Positions 44,466 to 53,598 of a DNA stretch of 64,000 nucleotides are shown here, piece by piece. A program made the position numbers and the translations under genes. The stretch is taken from NCBI GenBank assembly GCA_964458775.1, contig CAYWLQ010000004.1, positions 1-64,000 of the forward strand, given 5' to 3'. Numbering within the stretch: the first letter of the stretch is position 1; the number at the start of each line of letters is the position of its first letter. A model generated the notes under the pieces. The model did no database searches. It was not told where the DNA came from and worked only from the letters and a program-made list of their open reading frames with translations. This DNA comes from CAYWLQ01 sp964458775 (GTDB lineage Bacteria; Myxococcota_A; Polyangia; JAAYKL01).

Positions 44466-45128
44466 ATGAGCGACACAAAAACTATTATTGGTGAAACCTC
44501 TATTATTCGCGGAAGTGTGGAGGGTGATGAAGATCTTGTGATCCACGGAAGGGTCGAGGGCTCCATATCTCTTTCGGGGATGCTTATTGTTGAACAGCAA
44601 GGTATGGTCCATGCGGATATAAATGTACGAAGTGCATTTATACATGGAACTTTGCTAGGAAATATCGAAGCATCAGAAACGGTTTATATCACATCAGGAG
44701 GAAGAATGTCCGGTGATATACGTGCACCTCGTGTAGTATTAGAGGAGGGAGCTGCCTTTAACGGCAATGTGGACATGGGCGAAATAGACTTCGAAGCCCC
44801 CGCTCTGTCGACTAGAAGCAAAGCTATGCCGGTTTCCTCAAGGCAGATTGCTCATACCTCTGAACCGGAGCCGGCGGTTCGCACGTCGCGAACTTTTACT
44901 ACTAAGCCCATTGTTGCTTCAAGATCAGCATTGCCCTCCTCCAAGATTGCCGCTGCTGCTGTATCAGATTCTACTGTTCCGACAATTTCAAAAGCACCGG
45001 CAAGACCTCCTATGCCTGTTCCGTCAAGACCTGTAGGTCCCCCGTTTCCGGCAACACAACACGAAAAAAAAGGAGCGCCGGAACCTAAGGTTCGTCCTCT
45101 CGGCAGAGCAAAAGCTCGAAGGCCGTAA
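44466..45128 (+). CDS. Bactofilin with long Pro/Arg-rich tail
   Basis: A 220-residue bactofilin. Residues of about 1-115 form the beta-helix core (SIIRGSVEGDEDLVIHGRVEG cut here to IIRGSVEGDEDLVIHGR; GTLLGNIEAS; GNVDMG). Residues of about 116-220 form a low-complexity tail rich in Pro, Ala, Ser and Arg, ending PLGRAKARRP. In Myxococcus the BacP-type tail binds partner proteins; a similar partner-binding role is plausible here. The gene starts ten bases after its sibling, and a lipoprotein gene follows 18 bases later. Confidence 0.9.
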   Translation: MSDTKTIIGETSIIRGSVEGDEDLVIHGRVEGSISLSGMLIVEQQGMVHADINVRSAFIHGTLLGNIEASETVYITSGGRMSGDIRAPRVVLEEGAAFNGNVDMGEIDFEAPALSTRSKAMPVSSRQIAHTSEPEPAVRTSRTFTTKPIVASRSALPSSKIAAAAVSDSTVPTISKAPARPPMPVPSRPVGPPFPATQHEKKGAPEPKVRPLGRAKARRP

Positions 45129-45146
45129 TTGTAAACGAGTGTTTTA

Positions 45147-45785
45147 ATGATTAGACCATTTCGTCTATTTACGCTAATCGCTATTTTTTTATGTATTTCA
45201 GCGTGTGCAAACCCAAATGTTGATATGGGAACAGATCCTGTAAAAACTCAACCCTCAGACTATTCAAAGCACTTTAAAACTTGGAGTAGAGAAATTCACG
45301 TACTGCCTATTGACGGTTTTGAAAATGTTCTCACAGCTCGTGCTACGTATCTTAGCTATAGATTTAGAGAGGCCTATATAAGCAAAGTATCTCACGATCT
45401 CGATTATTCATTACGTGACAGAGAATTGCTGACAACATCAGAAATCGAAGATCTTAATAAAGGTCACGAGTTTTTTATCTCCGTTATGAGTGCAGTAAAG
45501 AAGTGTGACAACCTCGATCCTAAAGACGGTCCATGGACTATTAGACTGAAAAATGACAAAGGTTTGGAAGTTTCCGCGACATCTGTTACAAAAATAGAAA
45601 AACCCATGCCTGATCACATCAAATACTTCTTTTTTAATCCGTCTTTCAGAAATGCCTATAGAATAGTTTTTCCATTTAAAACCGAAAAAGGCGAATTATT
45701 GATTTCCAATAATGCCAAATATTTCATATTGTCGTTTGCAACTGCCTACGGACGAAGTTCAGCCCGTTGGAACATAGCAAACTGA
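45147..45785 (+). CDS. Hypothetical lipoprotein downstream of bactofilins
   Basis: A 212-residue lipoprotein with a clear signal peptide and lipobox ISAC (Cys20). The rest is beta-rich, with conserved-looking blocks (NVLTARATYLSYRFREAY; YRIVFPFKTEKGELLI cut to YRIVFPFKTEKG). I do not recognise the family. It is 18 bp after a bactofilin gene on the same strand, which suggests a shared role in envelope or cell-shape organisation. It converges with the next gene. Confidence 0.7.
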   Translation: MIRPFRLFTLIAIFLCISACANPNVDMGTDPVKTQPSDYSKHFKTWSREIHVLPIDGFENVLTARATYLSYRFREAYISKVSHDLDYSLRDRELLTTSEIEDLNKGHEFFISVMSAVKKCDNLDPKDGPWTIRLKNDKGLEVSATSVTKIEKPMPDHIKYFFFNPSFRNAYRIVFPFKTEKGELLISNNAKYFILSFATAYGRSSARWNIAN

Positions 45786-45831
45786 AAATGCAAATTTTCA
45801 AAAATTTCGCTATTAGAAAATGGTTATTAAC

Positions 45832-46905
45832 TTAGCGAGTTGAAGTTGTAATGCTCTTCTTATATTTGGAGAGTTTTACCTCTATGCCTAATGCGATAAA
45901 CGAAAGCGGCCTAGCCAATATTGCAATATTTCTGTCCAGCATTTTTACTACAGGTCTTTGAACTGCAAAACCAAGCAGCCAATCACCTCTGATACTGACC
46001 AAGTTGTTGAGTCTTACAGACAAACCCAATGACATATTTGGCAATGCAACTAAAATATTTGCATCCTTGCTAATATAAGTTTGGGCAGCAGCTCCCCTCA
46101 TTCTAAAAAATAGAGGTCCTGCTCCGATTCCCGTAAAAACTTGCACAGGGGTTTGTTGAGGAAGTAATAGCAAATCAAAACCCAATGACACCAATCCTGT
46201 TTTTATGTCAACCGACCCCTCAGGTTCAGATAGAGTTATGGGTATAGTCGGTATTATACCAGTTATATTAAGTGTAAAATGTTTTGATAGGGTCAATCTG
46301 AGAGATACACTTGCACACAAAGCAACAGGAATATCTCTAAAATTAAAGCCTGCAGAGACAGCTGTATTCAAACTCAATCTAAGAAATGTCGGTTCCACGT
46401 TCTTGTTATTCGTATGGTCAATGTTAGAATCAACGATATCAGTGTCCTTTATATTGTTTTTTGCATTGTAAGTTAATAATGCTTTTTCGCTATCTGTTGA
46501 CAAAAGGGCTGCTCGCATCATCTCAACGCTTTTTAGAACAAGCAGAGTCTGCGCATCTTCGCGACTTTCAGAAACAGAAATTTCTTGCACTACAGTTAAG
46601 GCTGAGGTGTCATCAGCCAGAAGTGTTACACTATTGCTTAAAGATGAAACCTGCATTACTGCTGTTGCATCATAAATAAACCCTAAATTTCTCAATTGTT
46701 CATATTCAAGTAAAGAATCTGTTTCTACCATTAAAACAGAAAACCCTTGAGAACTTAGTTCTGCTCTGAGCTTGATCGACAGCTTGTCTTGTTGAGGTTG
46801 TACGATAACTACTGTTTGTAATGAGTCTGAAAAAACAGGAATCGTTGTTGTTAGAACAAAACAAACAACAAAAAACACAGACCCTTTGCAACTTATTGTG
46901 TTCAT
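45832..46905 (-). CDS. Outer-membrane-like beta-barrel protein with N-terminal periplasmic domain
   Basis: A 357-residue exported protein. The signal peptide ends near VFSDS. The N-terminal half (about 25-140) has alternating strands and helices (VVIVQPQQDKLSIKLRAEL), similar in layout to nucleotide-free TolB N-domain-like folds. The second half (about 170-350) has amphipathic beta strands with aromatic ends, as in an eight-to-twelve-strand barrel. The ATG at 46905 is chosen; a TTG at 46914 is in frame. No family is recognised. It precedes no other gene closely. Confidence 0.6.
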   Translation of the reverse strand: MNTISCKGSVFFVVCFVLTTTIPVFSDSLQTVVIVQPQQDKLSIKLRAELSSQGFSVLMVETDSLLEYEQLRNLGFIYDATAVMQVSSLSNSVTLLADDTSALTVVQEISVSESREDAQTLLVLKSVEMMRAALLSTDSEKALLTYNAKNNIKDTDIVDSNIDHTNNKNVEPTFLRLSLNTAVSAGFNFRDIPVALCASVSLRLTLSKHFTLNITGIIPTIPITLSEPEGSVDIKTGLVSLGFDLLLLPQQTPVQVFTGIGAGPLFFRMRGAAAQTYISKDANILVALPNMSLGLSVRLNNLVSIRGDWLLGFAVQRPVVKMLDRNIAILARPLSFIALGIEVKLSKYKKSITTSTR

Positions 46906-46979
46906 AAACTGCAACTCATCTATCTAGATATACTATTTTGTATGTAAAAAAATAAAGATGAACCCCTAATAATTTAAAT

Positions 46980-48173
46980 TTACTGTTGATGTTGAGGGGC
47001 AAATTCAGGTCGAAGCTGATAACTTTCTCGCCACATGGGAGTAAAACCGAAACTGATAAGAGCACCCAAATTATCAGCTGAGGAATGTTTATTGGCAATC
47101 ACAGGTATCCACATTTTAAGGCCGACAGTAAATAATCTTGGAATAACGGTAACATCCAATCCCGGTTCCACTGCAAAAGTAAAATGCCTATATCTATCAG
47201 ATCTTATTACTGTGCGTTCGCCTACCAAGTAGCTAAAATCATCTTCTATTTCAGCATCATCGATTTCAGACCACAGATTTTCAGAGTCATATATATTCCA
47301 AGTTGCTTGAGCTACACTGTAACCGACATGCAGATTTACAAAAGGCGTAAGACGTTGAAAGGGCCATTGAAATCGCAAAAATGCTCCCATGTTTCCGTAG
47401 TATTTGCTTCCTGTATATTTATAGTAGTTTTCATCATCGTCGGTACTGAAATACAATGATCTGTTTGATGCTCCTGTAAAAGCTGATTTTAGATTGATAC
47501 CTATTCCCATGAATTTTAAGAACAAGTATCCGAATTGAATATCAAGCATTATTCCCAAATCCGGATCAAACGGAATATTGTATTGGTCTCCGTACTCACT
47601 AATCCAAAATGTTTCCATAGTGGGAAGACGAAAATTTGGAAATGCAACGCCGAAGCCGAAATTAAGAAACAAACCGGGAGCTTTATTGTTCGGCTCCGGT
47701 CTTTCGTACATTATTTGTCTACAATATGACGTTGTCTGACAGGACGGTTCATGGCAATCCACAAGACCGTCGCTATTATTATCAAGGCCGTCGCTACACT
47801 GCCATCTCATTTCCGGAATGAATACAGGTTTTTCCTCAACAATCGTTTGATCCTGTTCAGCTTCGGATTCGACTTCGGTTTCAGTTTCCGGAAGCCGAAC
47901 ACAAATCGCAAAAATAAGACAATCTTGGTCATCACAATCTACATATCCGTCACCGTCATTATCAATGCCGTCTCTGCAAGATTCCAAAGTATTTTCAGCA
48001 GGCATAACAGTAGTAGATTCTTCTACCGAAACTGTCTCAGCCGTCGCTTTGACAGGTTTAACAGTTATTGCAGGTGTTTTTTGAGAAGCTTTTTCCTGAG
48101 CATGAATCGAAGTAGTCATAATTGAAAGACCTACTAACGACAACCAAATAATTCTTCTGAAAAACATTGGCAT
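46980..48173 (-). CDS. Outer-membrane protein with two EF-hand-like Cys-flanked repeats
   Basis: A 397-residue exported protein. A Sec signal (ends near HAQE) is followed by an acidic/Val-rich linker and two copies of a C-x-DG-[IL]-DN-[DN]-x-DG-x-VDC block (about 65-90 and 130-160). This is the calcium-binding, thrombospondin-3-like motif found in MopE-like and many myxobacterial surface proteins. The C-terminal 230 residues form a beta-barrel with many aromatic residues. AGGAG is six bases before ATG 48173; an earlier in-frame ATG at 48206 is less likely. Probable outer-membrane anchor with surface or periplasmic calcium repeats. Confidence 0.72.
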   Translation of the reverse strand: MPMFFRRIIWLSLVGLSIMTTSIHAQEKASQKTPAITVKPVKATAETVSVEESTTVMPAENTLESCRDGIDNDGDGYVDCDDQDCLIFAICVRLPETETEVESEAEQDQTIVEEKPVFIPEMRWQCSDGLDNNSDGLVDCHEPSCQTTSYCRQIMYERPEPNNKAPGLFLNFGFGVAFPNFRLPTMETFWISEYGDQYNIPFDPDLGIMLDIQFGYLFLKFMGIGINLKSAFTGASNRSLYFSTDDDENYYKYTGSKYYGNMGAFLRFQWPFQRLTPFVNLHVGYSVAQATWNIYDSENLWSEIDDAEIEDDFSYLVGERTVIRSDRYRHFTFAVEPGLDVTVIPRLFTVGLKMWIPVIANKHSSADNLGALISFGFTPMWRESYQLRPEFAPQHQQ

Positions 48174-48326
48174 TTTTTCTCCTTTTTTTGAAAACAACAT
48201 TTTCATTCTACTAGAAACGCCGAAATAATTGAAAGTTGTTCCTTTAAGAATTAAAAAAAGCCCGGCAAGGTTTATTTAGGTTTATTTTGTTGAACATTAG
48301 ACAGAAATGCTAAAGGAGAAATAACA

Positions 48327-50246
48327 ATGCCGACTGAAAATACTTTTTCATTTGAAGCCGAAACCGGAAGACTTCTTGAGCTAATGATTAGCTCTGTATA
48401 TTCCGAAAAGGAAATATTCTTACGTGAGCTAATTTCCAATGCATCGGACGCATTGGACAAACTGAGATTCTCAGCGTTGACCGACCCCTCTCTTTTAGGA
48501 AGTGACGAGCTGGAGATTCTTATAGAGACAGATTCTGAGGCTCGTACTTTAACTATTCGTGATAACGGAATTGGAATGACCGAGGAAGAGGTCAAAGCAA
48601 ATATCGGTACTATTGCTCGTTCCGGTACCAGAGAGCTGATAGCCGAGCTCCAGAAATCAGGCGATACAAATGTTCCCAAAGATTTCATCGGACAATTCGG
48701 TGTGGGCTTTTATTCCTCTTTTATTGTAGCGAAGAGAGTAATTTTAGAAACCAAACGAGCAGGAAACGAAGGTTCGGCTTGTCGCTGGGAATCAGAAGGA
48801 AAGGGAACCTACACACTAAGCAAGGGAAATATTGAAAAACCGGGCACTACAGTTACTCTTTATTTAAAAGAAAAAGACGAGGAAAATGGTGTTGACGATT
48901 TTACTATGGAGTATGTTTTAAAGCGCATTGTCAAAGAACATTCTGACTTTGTAAGATATCCAATAAAGCTTAAAGTTCGTCGTGAAGAAGGAGAGGGAGA
49001 AAATAAGACTGTTTCGTGGGAATACGAAACCTTAAATTCTCAGAAAGCACTATGGTTAAAACCTGAAAAGGATATTACAGAAAACGAACTAAAAGAACTT
49101 TATCGTCAAATATCTCACGATTTCCATCCCCCTCTTATCCATGTTTCAATGCAAGCCGAAGGACGTCTGGAATATCGTGCGTTGTTATTTATTCCGTCTC
49201 GCGCACCAAGAGATATTTTTGTGGGTAAATACCCTAAAGGACTACAGCTATACGTAAAAAGCGTAAAAATTATGGACAGATGCGAAGATCTTCTGCCTGA
49301 TTTTTTAAGGTTTGCAAAAGGGGTAGTGGACTCAGACGATATTCCTCTAAATATCTCTAGGGAAATGATTCAATTTAGTCGTCAGACAAGTCAAATTAGA
49401 AGCGCTCTTACCAAAAAAATTCTTGATACTTTAGAAAAGCAAAAAAGTGATAATCAAGAGAAATACGTAGAGTTTTTTAAAGATTTGGGGAGTGTGCTTA
49501 AAGAAGGTTTGGTGTCTGCCTCTGAACATCGAGAAAAGATTCTCGATCTTTTAATGTTTGAATCCTCTGCAGACGAGAAGAAAATGACCTCTTTGGAAGA
49601 ATATGTTTCAAGAATGAAACCCGAACAAAAAGAGATTTATTATCTTTCAGGAGATTCGCGCAAAGCAGTGGAGGCGTCTCCTCATTTGGAAACAGCCTGT
49701 GCCAAAGGCTATGAAGTACTATACATGATTGACCCGGTCGACGAATTTGTCATTCCATCTTTAGACGAATATAGAGGAAAATCCTTTAAATCAGTTGGAA
49801 AAGGGGAAGTTGAGTTCGGCTCTGACCTTGAAAAAGAAGAAAACCGTCGTGCACTTGAAAATGTTACCAAGGACTTTGAACCTTTTTTGAAAGCTTTGCA
49901 GAAAGAACTAGATTCAGAAGTTTCAGAGGTTAAGGTATCAGGCAGACTTACGTCTTCAGCGGTCTGTTTGGTAGGCAGCGAGTTCGGTCTTAGTCCTCAT
50001 GTTATAAAAATGATGGAACAAAACAAACTTTCTGTACCTAAACAAAAGAGAATTTTGGAAATAAATCCAAAGCATGAAGTAATAGAAAAGCTTCATGCCA
50101 GGTTTAAAGTAAGAGTTGATGATACTGAACTTTCGGACAATGCAAAGCTGCTTTACAATATGGCGGTACTTGCTGAAGGTTCAACCCCGGAAAATCCGGC
50201 AGACTTCTCAAAACTGCTGACCAGAATAATGGCACGCGGTCTTTAA
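48327..50246 (+). CDS. htpG: Molecular chaperone HtpG (Hsp90 family)
   Basis: A 639-residue Hsp90. The ATPase domain shows EIFLRELISNASDALDKLR (core FLRELISNASDALDKLR), IRDNGIGMT, IGTIARSGTREL and GQFGVGFYSSFIV. The middle domain has LYVKSVKIMD, PLNISREMIQ and the C-terminal region extends to DPADFSKLL-like text (ENPADFSKLLTRIM). The family binds and refolds client proteins in the cytoplasm. ATG is eight bases after AAGGAG. Length is normal. It is a single gene, with no dnaK or groEL partner near. Confidence 0.98.
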   Translation: MPTENTFSFEAETGRLLELMISSVYSEKEIFLRELISNASDALDKLRFSALTDPSLLGSDELEILIETDSEARTLTIRDNGIGMTEEEVKANIGTIARSGTRELIAELQKSGDTNVPKDFIGQFGVGFYSSFIVAKRVILETKRAGNEGSACRWESEGKGTYTLSKGNIEKPGTTVTLYLKEKDEENGVDDFTMEYVLKRIVKEHSDFVRYPIKLKVRREEGEGENKTVSWEYETLNSQKALWLKPEKDITENELKELYRQISHDFHPPLIHVSMQAEGRLEYRALLFIPSRAPRDIFVGKYPKGLQLYVKSVKIMDRCEDLLPDFLRFAKGVVDSDDIPLNISREMIQFSRQTSQIRSALTKKILDTLEKQKSDNQEKYVEFFKDLGSVLKEGLVSASEHREKILDLLMFESSADEKKMTSLEEYVSRMKPEQKEIYYLSGDSRKAVEASPHLETACAKGYEVLYMIDPVDEFVIPSLDEYRGKSFKSVGKGEVEFGSDLEKEENRRALENVTKDFEPFLKALQKELDSEVSEVKVSGRLTSSAVCLVGSEFGLSPHVIKMMEQNKLSVPKQKRILEINPKHEVIEKLHARFKVRVDDTELSDNAKLLYNMAVLAEGSTPENPADFSKLLTRIMARGL

Positions 50247-50396
50247 AAATGCTTCATTCCTGTTGAAAAACAAACGCCTCTATCGACAACTTTGTTGCTG
50301 TTTTTTGTCAACCTTGAGAAACAATACAAATCATACAAATTTTATTTACAATGACAACATGCTGAAATAATTTGTTATTAATAACAGCAGTTATTT

Positions 50397-50411
50397 TGGC
50401 ACAGGCTTTGA
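50397..50411 (+). promoter_or_regulatory. Possible weak sigma-54 promoter
   Basis: TGGCAC-AGGCT-TTGA fits -24/-12 spacing but has A instead of the near-invariant C of TTGC. It ends 47 bp before the next lipoprotein start. Weak. Confidence 0.25.
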
Positions 50412-50458
50412 TCTGTACAAAGTTTAAGGAATGTGTTTTTCACAATCGGAGGATGAAG

Positions 50459-50812
50459 TTGAGCAGTAAAATTAAAGTATTTATATTATGCGCCTTGTCG
50501 TTAGTGCTTTCGCTTTCAATTGGGTGCATGGATACACCTACAGTTCCTCTTCCTCCTCCTGATCTTACTGTTATTAGCAGCACCTCTCCAGACACTGACG
50601 GATTTGTCACTGTAGTAGGGGGACAGACAGCGGCGGAGTCCAACAGCGTTATTCTTTTGTATAATAGTGATACAAAATCAGGTGTAATGGAAACCGCCAC
50701 AGAAAACGGATCATTTACAGCAAAGCTTGCTGCATCAGAGGGTAATGTACTGATTTTACAGTATAAAATAGACACAACTGTGTCGTACGAAGAATACATT
50801 CTAATAAACTAA
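50459..50812 (+). CDS. Small hypothetical lipoprotein
   Basis: A 117-residue exported protein (TTG at 50459 with GGAGG six bases upstream; the ATG at 50453 directly touches that ribosome site). The signal ends LSIGC. A Pro-rich linker precedes a single beta-rich domain of about 80 residues (VTVVGGQTAAESNSVILLYN cut to VTVVGGQTAAESNS) that resembles a bacterial Ig-like or carboxypeptidase-regulatory fold. The gene precedes pap2 and the HAD phosphatase, all in one direction with short gaps. Function unknown. Confidence 0.65.
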   Translation: MSSKIKVFILCALSLVLSLSIGCMDTPTVPLPPPDLTVISSTSPDTDGFVTVVGGQTAAESNSVILLYNSDTKSGVMETATENGSFTAKLAASEGNVLILQYKIDTTVSYEEYILIN

Positions 50813-50833
50813 AAACAGAATAGGAAAACTGAC

Positions 50834-51382
50834 TTGCTAGACGTTGATATTCACCTGTTCCTGTACCTAAATCGTGCTTTTTCCGGCGAATTTTCCACAG
50901 ATTTTTTTATGAAAATTACGTATCTCGGAAACGGTCTTGTCCTTGCTGCTCTTATATTGCCTTTGTTATTTTTTTTTGACAGAACAAAATTTAAAATACA
51001 CTTATGGCCGTTGGTTCTTTCAACAGCGCTTTCAGGTTTGATTGTAAATATTATCAAACCGATAGCAGATAGACCGAGGCCTAAAGATTTTTTTGCAAAT
51101 ACTGATGTTGAATTTCATATTCCGGACGGTACGCCCTCTGACAAGTCTTTTCCTTCAGGACATACTCAAACTGCTTTTGGAGCTGCAACCTATCTTTCAT
51201 TTGTATATCCGCCTGCTGCACCGCTTTTTATAAGCCTCGCAATTTTAACAGGTTTGTCGAGGATTGCTCTGGGGGTTCACTTTCCGCTTGATGTGGTGAC
51301 AGGTGCATTATTTGGAATTTCAATCGCTATTTTAGGTTATACAACCTACGGCAATTATGGGACTAAAAAATCTAACGACTAG
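50834..51382 (+). CDS. PAP2-family membrane phosphatase
   Basis: A 182-residue membrane protein with five to six TM helices. It carries the three phosphatase motifs: K-x6-RP (KPIADRPRP), PSGHT, and SR-x5-H-x3-D (SRIALGVHFPLDV). The family removes phosphate from lipid phosphates such as undecaprenyl pyrophosphate or phosphatidate at the outer face of the membrane. Start is TTG at 50834. It lies 21 bp after the small lipoprotein and 17 bp before the HAD gene. Confidence 0.92.
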   Translation: MLDVDIHLFLYLNRAFSGEFSTDFFMKITYLGNGLVLAALILPLLFFFDRTKFKIHLWPLVLSTALSGLIVNIIKPIADRPRPKDFFANTDVEFHIPDGTPSDKSFPSGHTQTAFGAATYLSFVYPPAAPLFISLAILTGLSRIALGVHFPLDVVTGALFGISIAILGYTTYGNYGTKKSND

Positions 51383-51399
51383 TATTGAGGGGATTAACA

Positions 51400-52101
51400 A
51401 TGCTTTCTTGTGTTGTTCTTTTTGACTTAGACGGAACACTAGTTGCCGGACCGCATGGAGAAGAAGGAGCGGGAGTTTATGCTATGAACGCGGCATCACT
51501 CGCAATTACCGGAAAGCCGGCTTCTTTTTTAGGTTCTGACTATGCCGGAAGAACTGATACTCAAATAGCTCGTATGCTCTTAATAGATGCAGGAGTTGAA
51601 GAACCGAACGGCAAGTTGATAGACGCTTTGATTGAATCCTATCTTTTGCATCTCGAATACCGAATACGTGATTTTCCTTCAAGATTATTGGGCAATCCGC
51701 GTGCAGCAATTGAAGATTTAAGAAAAAAGGGTGCAACGGTCGGCCTTGGAACCGGAAATGTTAGAAAAGGAGCTTATTTAAAGTTGGTCAGCGCCGGCAT
51801 TGGTGATTTGTTTGACCTAAACGAGGGTGGGTTCGGCGAAGACGGACATACCAGAGCCGAACTGCTGAGAGCAGGCGCGCTAACGCTTAATCCAAACAGT
51901 TCTTTTCCTATAATTGTAGTAGGTGATACGCCAAGAGATGTGGAAGGAGCTCATGAAATTGGTGCTTTTTGCATAGGCGTTCCTTTTAAGAAAAATGACC
52001 GAAAAGCACTTGAAGCTGCAGGAGCCGATGCAATAGTAGATTGTGTTGACGAAAACATAAGCTGCGTTGTCAAAAATCTGATAAATATTCCCAAAACCTA
52101 A
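51400..52101 (+). CDS. HAD-superfamily hydrolase (phosphoglycolate phosphatase-like)
   Basis: A 233-residue cytoplasmic phosphatase. Motif I is LFDLDGTLV, motif II sits in GLGTGN, and motif IV is VVGDTPRDVEGA. A helical cap (about 20-90) follows motif I, as in Gph-like subfamily I HADs. It may hydrolyse phosphoglycolate or a sugar phosphate. GAGGGG lies seven bases before ATG 51400; the TTG at 51385 is an unlikely start. Last gene of the short run starting at 50459. Confidence 0.85.
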   Translation: MLSCVVLFDLDGTLVAGPHGEEGAGVYAMNAASLAITGKPASFLGSDYAGRTDTQIARMLLIDAGVEEPNGKLIDALIESYLLHLEYRIRDFPSRLLGNPRAAIEDLRKKGATVGLGTGNVRKGAYLKLVSAGIGDLFDLNEGGFGEDGHTRAELLRAGALTLNPNSSFPIIVVGDTPRDVEGAHEIGAFCIGVPFKKNDRKALEAAGADAIVDCVDENISCVVKNLINIPKT

Positions 52102-52120
52102 TTCATACTAACATGACAAC

Positions 52121-52145
52121 TGTCTCAACCCGGCATGATGAGACA
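52121..52145. promoter_or_regulatory. Inverted TGTCTCA/TGAGACA site A
   Basis: TGTCTCA (52121-52127) and TGAGACA (52139-52145) are exact inverted repeats separated by 11 bases. A second copy of the same half-sites lies 50 bp further on. No T-run follows. Likely operator pair for the sigma factor gene downstream. Confidence 0.55.
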
Positions 52146-52170
52146 ATCTATAACAATTATGATACATAAA

Positions 52171-52185
52171 TGTCTCAATGAGACA
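52171..52185. promoter_or_regulatory. Inverted TGTCTCA/TGAGACA site B
   Basis: TGTCTCA-A-TGAGACA is a 15-bp inverted repeat of the same seven-base half-site as site A, with a single central base. It lies 134 bp upstream of the sigma factor start codon. Confidence 0.6.
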
Positions 52186-52318
52186 GATGTTTATTTGCAT
52201 TATTCTCTACTCTAAATACTACTTTACTAAAAACTACATTAATTCAGTAAATTAAGAAGCCGGCAAGCATATTGCTAATACAGAGCTTCGAGTAGTTATT
52301 TAACCGAGGAGATACACC

Positions 52319-53497
52319 ATGTCCAATCTGACAGTTCAAAATAGGCAATACGGGGCAAAAATATTGAGCAGAGATAAAGATTTAAACAAAAAGACAAAGG
52401 TTATGAACAATAGCAATTTATCTTCATATTTGATGAATTTTAAAGCGAAAAGAACCTTGAGTGCTCGTGAGGAATATGATGCAGCCAAACATCTGAATGA
52501 GTTGGAGCGAAAACTTTGGCTAACAATCCTTGATGACGAAAAACATTCGGTGTCTTTATTGAAAACTGTAATAAACGCAATTAGAGAGAGAAATTCTGAA
52601 AAGATCAATATGTTGCCGTTAGCAGAAATAGAGGATCTCACAAAACAGTTTACCCTAAGCAGAACAGTTGATATTGCAGAACAATTGATTTCAAAGCTTT
52701 ACGAGATTGATGAGGACAAAGAACTACTTGAATATGCAACAGTAACAATTGCAAACAAAGACGTAACAGATTTGCATATGCATCTCAAACAAGCCAAGCA
52801 TCGCTTTATAGAAGACAACATGGGCCTTGTTGTAAATATTGCAAAAAGGTTCCACGTGGATCAAATGTCGCCGGCAGATCTCATTCAAGAAGGTAACATT
52901 GGCCTTATGAGAGCGGTAGACAAATTTGATTATAAGAAAGGCTTTAGGTTTAGCACCTATGCCGCTTGGTGGATTCGCAGTTACATCAGCAGAGCAATTG
53001 TATTGAAAGCAAATACCGTTCGCATTCCTGAATATATGCTTAGGGATAAGAACAGAATGAAAAGAACAGAGGAAGCAAGTAGGGTAAAGTTTGGAAGAAC
53101 GCTAAACGATGATGAACTTGCAGCAGAGCTTGGAGTAAGCAACAAAAGACTTTCAAGGACCAAAAAACATGATGTTGCCTATGTTGAATCTCTGGATAGA
53201 GACATGCCGGGCGGTGACAATCAAAAATACGTAGATTTTCTTGCGGACGAAGAAACAAAGAACCCATTTGAAGCTGCCACTTTAAATAGTTGGATAAGAA
53301 ATCTTCCTGAACGATTGTCCTTACTCAGCTCGGTTGAACGATTTGTTATCAGTCGACGTTTCGGACTAATTGACGGTAATGAAATGACTTTGCAGGAAAT
53401 AGGTGAATGTTTAAGTCTATCAAGAGAACGAGTAAGACAAATTCAAGAAGAAGCGTTGGGAAAGCTTAGATCAGAACTGCAGATCAACGCTGCTTAG
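52319..53497 (+). CDS. Sigma-70 family RNA polymerase sigma factor (RpoD/RpoH-like, group 2/3)
   Basis: A 392-residue factor with region 1.2-like SSYLMNFKAKRTLSAREEY (core), a long acidic non-conserved insert (about 70-150), and a canonical region 2: DLIQEGNIGLMRAVDKFDY, FRFSTYAAWWIRSYI. Region 3 (LNDDELAAELGVSNKRLS) and region 4.2 (MTLQEIGECLSLSRERVRQIQEEAL) follow. The region 4.2 ends in RQIQEEALGKLR. It is shorter than a primary sigma factor and resembles alternative factors of stress or heat-shock type (SigB/SigC/RpoH in myxobacteria). ATG is preceded by GAGG. Two TGTCTCA palindromes lie upstream, suggesting repression. Confidence 0.9.
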   Translation: MSNLTVQNRQYGAKILSRDKDLNKKTKVMNNSNLSSYLMNFKAKRTLSAREEYDAAKHLNELERKLWLTILDDEKHSVSLLKTVINAIRERNSEKINMLPLAEIEDLTKQFTLSRTVDIAEQLISKLYEIDEDKELLEYATVTIANKDVTDLHMHLKQAKHRFIEDNMGLVVNIAKRFHVDQMSPADLIQEGNIGLMRAVDKFDYKKGFRFSTYAAWWIRSYISRAIVLKANTVRIPEYMLRDKNRMKRTEEASRVKFGRTLNDDELAAELGVSNKRLSRTKKHDVAYVESLDRDMPGGDNQKYVDFLADEETKNPFEAATLNSWIRNLPERLSLLSSVERFVISRRFGLIDGNEMTLQEIGECLSLSRERVRQIQEEALGKLRSELQINAA

Positions 53498-53598
53498 TAT
53501 TAAACTAGTCTTAGGCAAATCCCAAAAATCACTACATAATAATAAACTTTTTTTTAACCAACCTTTTTAAGACGTTACCATTTTCGCTGAGTAAAAGC

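Noticed and set aside
52121..52185. CIRCE/HrcA sites before the sigma factor
   Set aside because: The half-site is TGTCTCA/TGAGACA and the spacers are 11 and 1 bases, unlike CIRCE TTAGCACTC-N9-GAGTGCTAA.
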